The notes under the pieces: generated by a model
The model's input: only the letters and a program-made list of their open reading frames with translations
Told to the model about the DNA's origin: nothing
The model's database searches: none
Assembly (NCBI RefSeq): GCF_000512695.2
Contig: NZ_AZRW02000041.1
Span: 1-57,692 of the forward strand
DNA length: 57,692 nucleotides
Source of the DNA: Pseudomonas sp. QTF5
GTDB taxonomy: Bacteria; Pseudomonadota; Gammaproteobacteria; Pseudomonadales; Pseudomonadaceae
Direction of reading: 5' to 3'
Made by a program: the position numbers and the translations under genes
In this document: piece by piece, positions 16,700-25,950 of the stretch
Numbering within the stretch: position 1 is the first letter of the stretch
Layout of the letters: the number at the start of each line of letters is the position of its first letter

Positions 16700-17515
16700 C
16701 TATACCGGCTCTGCGACCTTCACCGCCTTCAACTCCACCTCTCGCGCCTGGGCATCGGCCAATCGATACAACTCGATCGACCCGTCCCAATGCTCGATCA
16801 GCGCCGTGCACGACTCCACCCAATCCCCGCAATTGAGATAATCCACCCCGCCGACCTTGCGAATCTCGGCATGGTGAATGTGCCCGCACACCACCCCGTG
16901 CAACTCGCGCTTGACGCATTCGTGGGCGATGGCTTCTTCAAAATCGCTGATGAAGCTGACGGCGGTCTTGACCTTGTGCTTGAGGTACGCCGACAGCGAC
17001 CAGTAGCCGTAGCCATAACGGGCACGCCAATGGTTGAGCCAACGGTTAAGCGTCAGAGTGAATTCGTAGGCTGAATCGCCGAGAAACGCCAGCCAGCGAT
17101 GGTAACGGGTGATCACGTCAAACTGGTCGCCGTGAATCACCAGCAGATGACGGCCATCGGCGGTCACGTGCACGGCTTCGTCCACCAACTGAATATTGCC
17201 CAAAATCAGCTTCGAATAACGGCGCAGGAATTCGTCATGGTTGCCGGTGACGTAGATCACTTCTGTGCCGCGCTTGCTCATGGTCAGCAGGCGACGGATT
17301 ACATTGGTGTGCGCCTGGGGCCAATACATGCCGCTGCGCAGTTTCCAGCCGTCAATGATGTCGCCGACCAGGTAGACCTTGTCGGCGTGGTAGCCCTTGA
17401 GAAACTGCGACAGATGTTCGGCCTGGCAATCCCGGGTCCCCAGATGCACATCGGAAATCCACAAGGTCCGCACACGTTGTTTACGGCTGGGTTTGGCGAG
17501 CTCGGCGCTGGTCAT
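16700..17515 (-). CDS. LpxH-like metallophosphoesterase
   Basis: 271-residue calcineurin-like phosphoesterase related to UDP-2,3-diacylglucosamine hydrolases. Metal-site motifs in order: ISDVHLG (Asp22, His24), LVGDIIDGW, TGNHDEF, VIHGDQFD and CGHIHHAEI. It is longer than classical LpxH (~240), and pseudomonads usually carry a separate lpxH, so this is likely the paralogous family of unknown substrate. ATG 17515 is preceded by TGAGGG; a TTG at 17521 is a weaker alternative. Confidence 0.82.
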   Translation of the reverse strand: MTSAELAKPSRKQRVRTLWISDVHLGTRDCQAEHLSQFLKGYHADKVYLVGDIIDGWKLRSGMYWPQAHTNVIRRLLTMSKRGTEVIYVTGNHDEFLRRYSKLILGNIQLVDEAVHVTADGRHLLVIHGDQFDVITRYHRWLAFLGDSAYEFTLTLNRWLNHWRARYGYGYWSLSAYLKHKVKTAVSFISDFEEAIAHECVKRELHGVVCGHIHHAEIRKVGGVDYLNCGDWVESCTALIEHWDGSIELYRLADAQAREVELKAVKVAEPV

Positions 17516-17651
17516 GGGCAACCCTCAGAACAAGTTTTGGCAAGCTTGCGCCGGTCGGGTGAATTGCCCATGACAGTGGCAAGTCAGTCTTGTGACAGCG
17601 CGAGTCTGGCTGCACCCGGTGTAGACTGGCGACTTGCCCAGGAGACCTGCG

Positions 17652-18410
17652 ATGAGACAGATCCTCACGCTACGCCAGTACACCCACGACCTGATCGTCC
17701 ATAGCCACGACCATGCGCAAATGGTGTTCGGGCTGTCGGGCGCGCTGGACTTCGAGGTCGAGGGGCGTGGCAGTCAGGTGGTGCAGCAGAGTTTCGTGGT
17801 GGTGCCGTCCGGGGCGCATCATGCCTGCGACAGCGCCCATGGCAGTCGTTGCCTGGTGCTGGATGTGCCGAGCGACCAGTGGGTTTCGCAGTCCCTTGGC
17901 GATCACGCCGATGCCAGTCGGCGCTTACTCGACAATGCCGGGCGCTTGTCGCTGGACGCCGGGCAAAGCCAACTGGTGAGTTGGCTGGCGGCCAGTCAGA
18001 TCAGTGATCCGCTGATCGCCCAGCAAGGCGCGGTGCTGTTGCTGGCCAGCCTGAACAACGCCAAACCCGACAGTGTGGGCGGTCGGCGTCTGCCTTATGC
18101 GGCGCTGAATGCGCACATCGATCAATACGCGGCCTATCCGCTGCAAGTCGCCGATCTGGCGCGCATCGCCGGCCTGTCCAACGCTCGGTTGCATGCACGG
18201 TTCGTGGTGGAGTGCGGGCAAACGCCGATGGACTACATTCGCAGTCGTCGGCTGCACATTGCCGTGAGCCTGTTGCGGGATTCGGCGCTGCCCATTGGCG
18301 AGATCGCCTGTCGGGTCGGTTACAGCTCGCAGAGTGCTTTCGCCGCGGCGGTGCTGCGTGAGTTCGGAGCCTCACCCGGTAAGTTGCGCCGCGAGGCTGA
18401 CGACAAATGA
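17652..18410 (+). CDS. AraC-family regulator with cupin-type N-domain
   Basis: 252 residues. The N-terminal half is a small cupin sensor (LIVHSHDHAQMVFGLSGALDFEVEGRG, VVVPSGAHHACDSAHGSRCLVLDV). The C-terminal half is the double HTH (LQVADLARIAGLSNARLHARF; PIGEIACRVGYSSQSAFAAAVLREFGASPG). AGGAGA precedes ATG 17652. It is followed at 97 bp by a DMT exporter in the same orientation, the likely target, though this is inference. Confidence 0.85.
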   Translation: MRQILTLRQYTHDLIVHSHDHAQMVFGLSGALDFEVEGRGSQVVQQSFVVVPSGAHHACDSAHGSRCLVLDVPSDQWVSQSLGDHADASRRLLDNAGRLSLDAGQSQLVSWLAASQISDPLIAQQGAVLLLASLNNAKPDSVGGRRLPYAALNAHIDQYAAYPLQVADLARIAGLSNARLHARFVVECGQTPMDYIRSRRLHIAVSLLRDSALPIGEIACRVGYSSQSAFAAAVLREFGASPGKLRREADDK

Positions 18411-18507
18411 CGCGAGTCTAGCGACAGACACTCGCAAGCACATCGTTCATTGTGTAGGTGCTGCCGATGGTTGTCGGCCGGACTCGATACGCTTATCAAG
18501 GATTGCA

Positions 18508-19401
18508 ATGACTCCCCGTACCGCCCTCGGCGCTCTGCATATCGGTGCACTGATGTTCGGCCTGACTGGCGTTTTCGGCAAACTCGCCGCCGCCTCGCCG
18601 GCCATCATCGTGTTTGGCCGTGCCGCGTTTGCCGTCCTCGCCCTGGCGTTTTTCGCACGCTTCGCCAGCAATACCCGTTGGCAGAAACTCGACGCCGTGG
18701 ACTGGCGCCGCTTGCTGCTCAGTGGCTTGCTGCTGACCGGGCACTGGGTGAGTTTCTTCATCGCGGTGAAGGTGGCCGGGGTGGCGATCGCGACCCTGGG
18801 TTTTGCCAGTTTCCCGGCGTTTACCGTGATCCTCGAAGGGCTGATCTTCCGCGAGCGCATCCGCGCCAATGAAATCCTGTTGGTGGTACTGGTCAGCGTC
18901 GGATTGGTGCTGGTCACGCCGGACTTCGATCTGGCCAGCAGCGCCACCACGGGCCTGTTGTGGGCGGTGGCTTCCGGCTTGTTGTTCGCCTTGTTGTCAC
19001 TGACCAACCGCGCCAGCTCCGGACGAATTCCGCCGGTGCAGGCGGCACTGTGTCAGAACGTGGTGGTTGCAATCTGCCTGCTGCCGGTGGCGGTGCCGCA
19101 GTTGAGTGAAGTGCGCGCTATCGACTGGCTGTGGATCGGCCTGCTCGGGGTGTTCTGTACTGGCGTGGCGCACAGCCTGTTCGTCGCCAGCCTGGCGGTG
19201 ATCAAAGCCCGGACTGCGTCAGTGGTGTTTGCTCTGGAGCCGGTTTACGGCATCACCCTGGCCTGGCTGCTGTTCGATGAAAACCCGACCCTGCGCATGC
19301 TGATCGGCGGTGCGCTGATCATCGTGGCCATCGTGGTCTCCAGCCGATTGTCCGGCAGTTCAAGCAAGAACGCCGCAGCGGCACAAGCCCCGTCTCACTG
19401 A
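18508..19401 (+). CDS. EamA/DMT-family exporter
   Basis: 297-residue inner-membrane transporter with ten predicted helices in two EamA repeats (GALMFGLTGVFGKLAAASPAI… and GLLWAVASGLLFALLSLTNRAS…). The ends of the repeats show FPAFTVILEGLIFRER and ALEPVYGITLAWLLFDENP, typical DMT signatures. Substrate unknown (amino acids or metabolites in relatives). AAGGA lies 5 bp before the ATG. The 3' end overlaps the Rdx gene by 7 bp. Confidence 0.87.
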   Translation: MTPRTALGALHIGALMFGLTGVFGKLAAASPAIIVFGRAAFAVLALAFFARFASNTRWQKLDAVDWRRLLLSGLLLTGHWVSFFIAVKVAGVAIATLGFASFPAFTVILEGLIFRERIRANEILLVVLVSVGLVLVTPDFDLASSATTGLLWAVASGLLFALLSLTNRASSGRIPPVQAALCQNVVVAICLLPVAVPQLSEVRAIDWLWIGLLGVFCTGVAHSLFVASLAVIKARTASVVFALEPVYGITLAWLLFDENPTLRMLIGGALIIVAIVVSSRLSGSSSKNAAAAQAPSH

Positions 19402-19682
19402 GTGCGGTCATTGTGGCCCAGGTCGCGGTCCGGATCGATCTGATCGCGGACCCGCTGCTTGAGCACCTTGGCCTCGGGGAAACCGCCGTCGACCTTGCGC
19501 TCCCAGAGCTGCACATTGTCACAGAAAATGTGAAAGACCCCGCCGGTGCCGGGCACCAGAGACACTTTGCCCAGGTCATCGCCGAAGGTGCTGAGCAGTT
19601 CCTGGGCCAGCCAGGCGGCGCGCAACAGCCATTGGCATTGCGTGCAATAGGTGATGATGATTTCCGGTTTACGTGCGGTCAT
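19395..19682 (-). CDS. SelT/SelW/SelH-like (Rdx) protein, cysteine form
   Basis: 95-residue thioredoxin-like protein. The redox motif Cys13-x-x-Cys16 in TYCTQCQWLLRAAW has Cys where eukaryotic relatives have selenocysteine. Also conserved: PGTGGVFHIFCDNVQLWERK and the C-terminal KQRVRDQIDP. Presumed redox role; partner unknown. Convergent with the DMT gene. Confidence 0.9.
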   Translation of the reverse strand: MTARKPEIIITYCTQCQWLLRAAWLAQELLSTFGDDLGKVSLVPGTGGVFHIFCDNVQLWERKVDGGFPEAKVLKQRVRDQIDPDRDLGHNDRTQ

Positions 19683-19785
19683 GACTGGTAAAACTCCTGG
19701 GCCTGAGGGGCAATAACGGCGAAGTGCGCTTCAGCGCATTAATGATGCGGACGAACAGGCGGTTTATTTGAGTTTTAGCTTTGAT

Positions 19786-19902
19786 CCCGTAGGAGCGAGC
19801 GGTGCGGCGATCCGACTTGCCCGCGAATCAGACGGCGCGGTTTATCAGAATTACCGCATCATCGTTTTTCGCGGGCAAGCCTCGCGCCTACAGGGGGGGG
19901 TG
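19786..19902. repeat. Degenerate REP-like pair (GTAGGAGCGAG type)
   Basis: CCCGTAGGAGCGAG…CTTGCCCGCGAA at 19787 pairs with TTTTTCGCGGGCAAGCCTCGCGCCTAC near 19865-19893. The arms are imperfect. It ends in a run of seven Gs directly before the FimV-like stop. This is a different REP family from the others here. Confidence 0.7.
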
Positions 19903-21720
19903 TTATCGGATACCCGCCAACAGAGTCCGGGCCGTCTCCTTGAGCGGTTCGTCGCCTTCCTTGAGTAACTCGTTGAGCAGCTCGATGGCGCTGTCCAGAT
20001 CGCCGTCGTCGATGCAGGTCTGGGCCTGTTCGAGTTTGCCCGCGCTGCTCGGCCCTGCCGGTTCAAGATCTATCAATTCAGCATTCAACGGCTCAAGCTC
20101 CAGCAACTGGCCGGGATCGCTGAACTCATTGAGAAAAGTTTCGTCCAGAGATTGAGAGTCAGGTTCGGCGATCCATTCAAGCTCGGGCTCGTCCAGCGTC
20201 GGCTCCTCGGGCATTTCGAAGACATCGGGTAACACGTGCAGGTTCGAGGTGAACCCGGGCTCGTCTGCCTGTGCTGGCTCATTCGACGGTTTGGCGCTGG
20301 ATGATGAGTTTTCGAAGGGGCTGATCAAGTCCCAATTCGCATCCATCGACAGGTCATCGAGATTCAACTGGAACTCATCGCTCGGCGCCGTTTCAGGGAT
20401 TGCTGGCGTGGGCGGCGCCACCGCCACGGCGGCGATCACCGGGGCGGCGCTGATCAGTTTCGGATGACGGGCGCGGATGTCCTGAAGTTGCTGTGCATCG
20501 AACCCGGCGTCTCGCAGGCTGCTTTCCTGCGCGTCATAAGCCTGCATGTCGCCCTGCTTACCGAGGACTTCCAACAGTTGCACGGCCAGATCCGTGCGCT
20601 GGGGTTCCCTGACCAACGCATCTCGCAACAAACCGGCCGCCTCGGACAAACGGCCATACGCCAGATAGATACCAACCCCTTCCAGCACGTCGCCTGCAGG
20701 AATCTCTTCGGCCGATCCGGCCAGCGGTTGCGGCCGGGACGTCGGCCTGATCGGTTCTTCTGTGCGGTCGAGCACCGATTCATGGCGCGATGGCAACACG
20801 GGTAACGGCTCGGGCTGGACCTGAGCCTGAGCCTGAGCCTGAGCCTGCTGTCGTTGACGGCGAATGAATACGCCGAGCAATACCAACGCCACCAGTGCCG
20901 GCAACCCGATGATCAGCGGCCATTGGGTGGCCTCGGGCGTCTCGACAACCACCGGGGGCGGCGTCACCTCAGGCGCAACCGGCGGCACCGATGCCTGTTT
21001 GACTTCCGCCAATTGGGTTTGCAAGATCACCTGCTTTTTCTGCCCGGCGATCTGCTCGTCCTGAGCCTGAAGCTTCGCATTGAGTTCATCGATGGTGGTT
21101 TTCAACTGCTGGTTTTGCAGCACGCTGGCAGCCAGTTGTTCGGCAACAGGATCACTCGCCGGCGCTGCGGCTAGTTTATCGACATCAGGTTTGGGCGCCG
21201 AACCCTTCGAAGCAGGTGGCGGTGCAACAGCCGGTTTGACGGACGGGAATGCAGAAGACTGAGGGCTCGACACGGGTTCCTCACTGACGGGAACAATCCC
21301 CGGCGAACCCGGCGGATCGATCAGCACCGTGTACTCGCGCAGCAAATGCCCGTTGGGCTGATTGAGCTGCACCAGAAAATTCAGGAAGGGTTCCTTGACC
21401 GGTTTACTGGAGGTTACCCGGATCAGGCTGCGGTTGCCCCGCAGGATCGGTGTGAACTTCAGGTCGTTGAGGAAAAACACCCGCTCGACACCGGCGCGGC
21501 TGAATTCGTCCACCGTCGCCAGACTGACTGATAGCTCGCCCTCCTGCAGACCACCGGCGTCCTCCAGGGCGATGTCGGCATTGAATGGCTGATTCAATGC
21601 CGAATGCTGGGTGATCTCACCCAACCCGAGCGCCGGGGCCAATGCCGAGTAAGTGACGGCACCACCGACCAGCAGCAGCCTGGCGCAACACTGCAATACA
21701 ACGTGCCAACTCTCGAGCAT
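19903..21720 (-). CDS. FimV N-terminal-domain protein
   Basis: 605 residues. An N-terminal hydrophobic signal, the FimV domain at ~30-140 (LGLGEITQHSALNQPFNADI; LNFLVQLNQPNGHLLREYTVLIDPP), a coiled coil near 195-245, one transmembrane helix near 270-290 (WPLIIGLPALVALVLLGVFI) and an acidic cytoplasmic part ending in a FimV C-terminal TPR-like segment (CIDDGDLDSAIELLNELLKEG). FimV (~900 residues) organises type IV pili and polar signalling; this shorter protein lacks an obvious LysM segment and is likely a paralogue. ATG 21720 has AAGGG six bases before it, better than ATG 21726. A short CAGGCT-type repeat near 20820 encodes a Gln-Ala run. Confidence 0.82.
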   Translation of the reverse strand: MLESWHVVLQCCARLLLVGGAVTYSALAPALGLGEITQHSALNQPFNADIALEDAGGLQEGELSVSLATVDEFSRAGVERVFFLNDLKFTPILRGNRSLIRVTSSKPVKEPFLNFLVQLNQPNGHLLREYTVLIDPPGSPGIVPVSEEPVSSPQSSAFPSVKPAVAPPPASKGSAPKPDVDKLAAAPASDPVAEQLAASVLQNQQLKTTIDELNAKLQAQDEQIAGQKKQVILQTQLAEVKQASVPPVAPEVTPPPVVVETPEATQWPLIIGLPALVALVLLGVFIRRQRQQAQAQAQAQVQPEPLPVLPSRHESVLDRTEEPIRPTSRPQPLAGSAEEIPAGDVLEGVGIYLAYGRLSEAAGLLRDALVREPQRTDLAVQLLEVLGKQGDMQAYDAQESSLRDAGFDAQQLQDIRARHPKLISAAPVIAAVAVAPPTPAIPETAPSDEFQLNLDDLSMDANWDLISPFENSSSSAKPSNEPAQADEPGFTSNLHVLPDVFEMPEEPTLDEPELEWIAEPDSQSLDETFLNEFSDPGQLLELEPLNAELIDLEPAGPSSAGKLEQAQTCIDDGDLDSAIELLNELLKEGDEPLKETARTLLAGIR

Positions 21721-21848
21721 GAGCATCCCTTAGATAACCAGAACCAACCTGTACGTATTCGTACATCCGGTACGAACACGATATTGCCTAGTAGTTCTTT
21801 ATAGTCTGCCCAACGGGGTATCTCAAAAGTCTGGCGCGTGGCTGTGCC

Positions 21849-22283
21849 TCAAGATTTTTCCAGGTTGGCCAGAATGTGCCCGTGGACACGCATGCAGACC
21901 TTCAAATCCGCCTCTTCAACGCCTTCGAACAATTCGTGGCGCAATTGAGTGGCAATGGTTTCAATTTGTTCGATCAAGGGCCGGGCCGGGGCACACAGGA
22001 CGATTTTTTTCGCCCGACGGTCTTCCAGCACGGATTGGCGCTGCACCAAGCCCTGACTTTCCAGGCTGTCGAGCAGTCGAGCCAGAGTGGGCCCTTCAAC
22101 GCCGACGCTTTGCGCCAGTTCGCGCTGGGTGGGGGCATCATCGAAACGCGCCAGGTGTAGCAGCACCAGCCAGCGTGCCTGGGACAGACCCAGGCCAGCC
22201 AGCCGGCGGTCCAGTTCGGCACGCCAGCCCCGAGACATCTGGGCCAGTTGCATGCCAAAGCGGTGTTGATCGGTTAACGGCAT
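21849..22283 (-). CDS. MarR-family transcriptional regulator
   Basis: 144 residues, winged helix. Signatures: RAELDRRLAGLGLSQARWLVLLHLARF, TQRELAQSVGVEGPTLARLLDSLESQGLVQR and LEDRRAKKIVLC. It is SlyA/HpaR-like in layout. It lies between the FimV-like gene and recQ on the same strand; a palindrome in its promoter suggests self-control. Ligand unknown. Confidence 0.9.
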   Translation of the reverse strand: MPLTDQHRFGMQLAQMSRGWRAELDRRLAGLGLSQARWLVLLHLARFDDAPTQRELAQSVGVEGPTLARLLDSLESQGLVQRQSVLEDRRAKKIVLCAPARPLIEQIETIATQLRHELFEGVEEADLKVCMRVHGHILANLEKS

Positions 22284-22316
22284 AAAGCACTCATGGTTAG
22301 ACTGAAATAGAGAAAA

Positions 22317-22336
22317 ACTAATTATTAGTCAGCTAA
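22317..22336. promoter_or_regulatory. Candidate MarR operator
   Basis: Perfect palindrome ACTAATTATTAGT (22317-22329) overlapping a second inverted repeat TTAG-TCAG-CTAA (22325-22336), 34-53 bp upstream of the MarR start. It is in the right place to cover its promoter. Confidence 0.45.
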
Positions 22337-22402
22337 GCATGACCTCTGGCTATAGGCAAGGCTTGCTCTGTACTGAATCGTTACATCTATGCCGCAGGTC
22401 AT

Positions 22403-24532
22403 TCAGACTTCGAATTCCGACTGCAGGGCGGCACGAACGCAATACAAAACACCTTCCGGAACTCTCCCGGCGAACAGCGCAGCGATCTCCGACACCGGAG
22501 GCAACTCGCCTTCGCCGTCGAGGAAGGCGTCCTGAACTTCACCCATCAACTCTTCTGGCAGGTCCAGCGCTTGTTCAAGCGACAACTGCTGCTTGCCGAT
22601 GGCTTCGGCGAGCATCGCGTAGACGTTCTTTTCCGAGCATTGCAGCTGACCGGCGATCTGCAGTGGTGTCATGCCGGCCCGGGCCAGTGTGATCAGCTCG
22701 TGACGCACGTCGGCCACCACTTTCGGCGCCTCGACCTGACCGCCGAGCACTTCGAGGAAGGCCTCGCCGTAACGCTCCAGTTTGCGCGCGCCGACACCGC
22801 TGACCGTGGCCATTTCCGCCAGCGAGGTTGGCTGGCTGCGGAGCATTTCCAGCAGCGTCGAGTCGGGGAAGATGACGTACGGCGGCACGCCATGTTCTTC
22901 GGCCAGTTTGCGGCGCAAGGCACGCAAGGCTTCCCATTGTTCGCGCTCCTCAAAACGCACCAGTTGGCTGGCCGGGCTCTTGCTGCCGGTCTTGGCCGTG
23001 ACTTGCGGCTTGAGGTCGCGACGCAACTCCAGGGTCACTTCGCCCTTGAGCAGCGGCCGGCAGGTATCGCTCAGGCGCAGACCGCCGTAGCCTTCAAGGT
23101 CGATGTCCGCCAGACCACGGGCCACAAGCTGTCGGAACAAGGAGCGCCATTCGCTCTCCCCCATCGCTTTGCCTACGCCGTATACCGACAAATGCTGATG
23201 ACCGAAGCTGCGAACCTTTTCATTGTCCTTGCCCAGCAGCACGTCGACCAGATGACCGACGCCATAACGCTGACCGGTGCGGTAAATCGCCGACAGCGCC
23301 TGACGGGCCGGCTCGGTGGCGTCCCAGGTTTGCACGCCGTCAACGCAGTTGTCGCAGTGGCCGCAGGGCTCGGGCATGTCTTCGTCGAAATACGCGAGCA
23401 AGGTCTGGCGGCGGCAGCGGGTTTCTTCGCAGAGCGAGAGCATGGCGTCGAGCTTGTGCTGCTCCAGACGCTTGTGGCGCTCGTCGCCTTCGGAGTTTTG
23501 CAGCATCTGCTTGAGCATCACCACGTCTTGCAGGCCGTACGCCATCCAGGCATCCGCCGGCAGACCGTCACGACCGCCGCGACCGGTTTCCTGGTAGTAG
23601 GCCTCAAGGGACTTCGGCAAATCCAGGTGCGCGACAAAACGTACGTTAGGCTTGTCGATGCCCATGCCGAACGCCACGGTGGCGACCATGATCAGGCCTT
23701 CCTCGTTGAGGAAGCGCTTCTGGTGGTGAGCCCGCGTGTCGTTGGGCAGACCGGCGTGGTACGGCAGCGCCGGAAAACCTTGCTCGCTGAGGAACACCGC
23801 TACTTCATCGACCTTTTTGCGCGACAGGCAGTAAACGATACCCGCATCGCTGCGCCGCTCGGCGAGGAACGCCAGCAACTGCTTGCGCGGCTGTTCCTTG
23901 GGCACGATGCGATAGAAAATATTGGGGCGGTCGAAACTCGAGAGGAAGCGCTCGGCATCCTGCAAATGCAGGCGATCGACGATTTCTTCGCGGGTGCGCT
24001 TGTCGGCGGTGGCGGTCAGGGCAATGCGCGGGACGTTGGGGAACAATTCCGCCAACTGGCCCAGCTGCAGGTATTCGCGACGGAAGTCGTGCCCCCATTG
24101 GGACACGCAATGTGCTTCGTCGATGGCGAACAGGGCGATTTCAAGGCTTTGCAGGAACGCCAGCATGCGCGGCTGAACCAGGCGCTCGGGCGCCAGGTAG
24201 AGCATTTTCACCTCACCGCGCTTGATCCGCGCCGCCAGATCGCGCTGCTGCTCGGCGCTGAGGGTGGAGTTCAACGACGCCGCGGCAACGCCCAGTTCTT
24301 CGAGGGTGGCGACCTGATCGTCCATCAGCGCGATCAACGGCGACACCACCACCGCCAGCCCCTCACGCAGCAATGCCGGCACCTGGAAGCACAGGGACTT
24401 GCCGCCACCGGTAGGCATCAGCACCAGGGCGTCGCCGCCACTGGCCACGCGCTCAATGATTGCACCCTGACGGCCACGGAAACTGTCGTAGCCGAAGATG
24501 TCCTTGAGGACGCGTTGAGCCTGTTCGAGCAT
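22403..24532 (-). CDS. recQ: ATP-dependent DNA helicase RecQ
   Basis: 3'-5' helicase of the RecF pathway. The 709-residue protein has the helicase core (motif 0 FRGRQGAIIE, Walker A MPTGGGKSLCFQVP, DEAH box IDEAHCVSQWGHDFR, motif VI YYQETGRGGRDG), a zinc-binding RQC region (Cys in CRRQTLLAYF, CGHCDNC), a winged helix, an HRDC domain (ALRRKLAEEHGVPPYVIFPD) and an extra C-terminal HTH-like segment (MTPLQIAGQLQCSEKNVYAML). This makes it longer than E. coli RecQ (~610). ATG 24532 follows GGAG; upstream in-frame codons lack similarity. Confidence 0.93.
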   Translation of the reverse strand: MLEQAQRVLKDIFGYDSFRGRQGAIIERVASGGDALVLMPTGGGKSLCFQVPALLREGLAVVVSPLIALMDDQVATLEELGVAAASLNSTLSAEQQRDLAARIKRGEVKMLYLAPERLVQPRMLAFLQSLEIALFAIDEAHCVSQWGHDFRREYLQLGQLAELFPNVPRIALTATADKRTREEIVDRLHLQDAERFLSSFDRPNIFYRIVPKEQPRKQLLAFLAERRSDAGIVYCLSRKKVDEVAVFLSEQGFPALPYHAGLPNDTRAHHQKRFLNEEGLIMVATVAFGMGIDKPNVRFVAHLDLPKSLEAYYQETGRGGRDGLPADAWMAYGLQDVVMLKQMLQNSEGDERHKRLEQHKLDAMLSLCEETRCRRQTLLAYFDEDMPEPCGHCDNCVDGVQTWDATEPARQALSAIYRTGQRYGVGHLVDVLLGKDNEKVRSFGHQHLSVYGVGKAMGESEWRSLFRQLVARGLADIDLEGYGGLRLSDTCRPLLKGEVTLELRRDLKPQVTAKTGSKSPASQLVRFEEREQWEALRALRRKLAEEHGVPPYVIFPDSTLLEMLRSQPTSLAEMATVSGVGARKLERYGEAFLEVLGGQVEAPKVVADVRHELITLARAGMTPLQIAGQLQCSEKNVYAMLAEAIGKQQLSLEQALDLPEELMGEVQDAFLDGEGELPPVSEIAALFAGRVPEGVLYCVRAALQSEFEV

Positions 24533-24954
24533 AAAAACTCCAAAAATCACCGAAACATCCCTGCAAGGCTGGTTCAGAATCGTGAAAGCTGCACCGACAA
24601 ATCGTAAGTGCGCATTGCATGACGCTGCATATCTCAGCCGTGACGCCAGCAGGGCATCACAAAACGCGCGAGTATACCCGACGCCTGTCCGGCGAAGGGC
24701 GCCGCTGAGAAGACACATGAAAGCCAATGCAATACAGACCCTTGCGGGAGCGGGCTTGCTCGCGAAAGCAGGGTGTCAGTCGACATTAATGCTGCCTGAC
24801 ACACCGCTTTCGCGAGCAAGCCCGCTCCCGCAGGGTTTTCTATTGCCCCAACCGCAGATTCCATCACAAGGGTGCAAATATGCCGCGCGGCTGGCCTGAG
24901 CGCTCAAGAAGGCCTAGAATTCCCGCATCGTATATTCCCCAAGGTAGCCCTTTA
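24533..24954. other. recQ-yecA intergenic region
   Basis: A 422-bp divergent gap. It holds the recQ promoter region, a REP pair (24741-24836, listed separately) and a short promoter stretch with AAGG before the YecA-family ATG. No further gene seen. Confidence 0.6.
24741..24836. repeat. REP pair, copy 5
   Basis: CCTTGCGGGAGCGGGCTTGC at 24741 with its complement ending at 24836. A matched change in both arms (GCGGGAG instead of GTGGGAG) preserves the pairing. Confidence 0.9.
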
Positions 24955-25542
24955 ATGTCCTTCGCTGAGCAACTAACCCGCCTGCAAGTCTTCCTCGACG
25001 CCGACGAGCTGCATGACGAGGCGCTGGACTACGTGGCCGCCCACGGCTACCTCACTGCGCTGTCGATCTGTTCCGAGAGCGTTCCCGACCGTGAATGGAT
25101 CGACGCGCTGTTCGCCGAAGAGCCGCATTACGCCGACGACACCGAGCGTGAAGCGATCGAATCCACCCTGCTGGCCCTCAAAGCTCACATCGCGCGCCAA
25201 CTGGCTTCCGATGAAGAGTTCGAGCTGCCATGCGACCTGGACCTGGGCGAGGAGCCGGACGATTCCGACCTGCGCGGCTGGTGCATCGGTTTCATGGAAG
25301 GCGTGTTCCTGCGCGAAGCGGCCTGGTTCGAAACTGCCGAAGACGAAGTCAGCGAAATGCTGCTGCCAATCATGGTCGGTTCGGGTCTGTTCGACGAACA
25401 GCCTGAGTTCGAAGACATCGCCAAAGACGCCAACCTGATGGACGACATGATCGTGCAGATCCCGGAAGCCCTGACCGCGCTGTACCTGCTGTGCCAGGCG
25501 CCAGACGAAAAACCGGCGATTCTCAAGCCACGTCACCACTAA
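24955..25542 (+). CDS. YecA/YgfB-family (UPF0149) protein
   Basis: 195 residues, acidic, all-helical. Family marks: HDEALDYVAAHGYLTALSICSE, DLRGWCIGFMEGVFLREAAWF and LPIMVGSGLFDEQ. It lacks the C-terminal SEC-C zinc motif found in some YecA proteins. Function unknown. Followed 10 bp later by the DUF454 gene. Confidence 0.85.
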   Translation: MSFAEQLTRLQVFLDADELHDEALDYVAAHGYLTALSICSESVPDREWIDALFAEEPHYADDTEREAIESTLLALKAHIARQLASDEEFELPCDLDLGEEPDDSDLRGWCIGFMEGVFLREAAWFETAEDEVSEMLLPIMVGSGLFDEQPEFEDIAKDANLMDDMIVQIPEALTALYLLCQAPDEKPAILKPRHH

Positions 25543-25552
25543 GGTTTTGCCT

Positions 25553-25948
25553 ATGGACAACCCCATAGGCAACCGCCCTCTGATGTTGCGCTACGTGCTG
25601 CTGGCCATCGGCTGGCTGAGCGTAGCGCTGGGGGTGATCGGGATTTTCCTGCCGGTGCTGCCCACCACACCGTTCCTGTTGCTGGCGGCCGCCTGTTTCG
25701 CCCGCAGCTCGCCGCGTTTCTATCAGTGGCTGGTTGAACATCCACGGCTTGGGCCGTGGGTTCGCGACTACCTGAGCGGCAATGGCATTCCGCTCAAGGG
25801 CAAGGTCTACGCCATCGGGTTGATGTGGGCGAGCATCCTGCTCTCCTGCTACCTGGTGCCCCTGCCTTGGGCGCGGGGGTTCATGCTGACCAGTGCAGTG
25901 CTGGTGACGGTTTATATCCTTCGGCAGAAGACGCTGCACAAATCTTGA
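25553..25948 (+). CDS. DUF454 (YbaN-like) inner-membrane protein
   Basis: 131 residues with three hydrophobic segments. The DUF454 core is clear: LRYVLLAIGWLSVALGVIGIFLPVLPTTPFLLLAAACFARSSPRF…WLVEHPRLGPWVRDY. Function unknown. Start ATG 25553 (MDNPIGN) rather than the in-frame TTG 25547. Same transcript as the YecA-family gene. Confidence 0.88.
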   Translation: MDNPIGNRPLMLRYVLLAIGWLSVALGVIGIFLPVLPTTPFLLLAAACFARSSPRFYQWLVEHPRLGPWVRDYLSGNGIPLKGKVYAIGLMWASILLSCYLVPLPWARGFMLTSAVLVTVYILRQKTLHKS

Positions 25949-25950
25949 GA

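Noticed and set aside
22571..24607. Open frame of 678 codons on the plus strand
   Set aside because: Antisense to recQ; long antisense frames are expected in GC-rich genes. The product is rich in His/Gln/Arg and matches no family.
24533..24727. Longer N-terminus for RecQ (start at 24727)
   Set aside because: The extension has no family similarity, and ATG 24532 has GGAG in place and matches the family start MLEQAQRVLKDIFGY.
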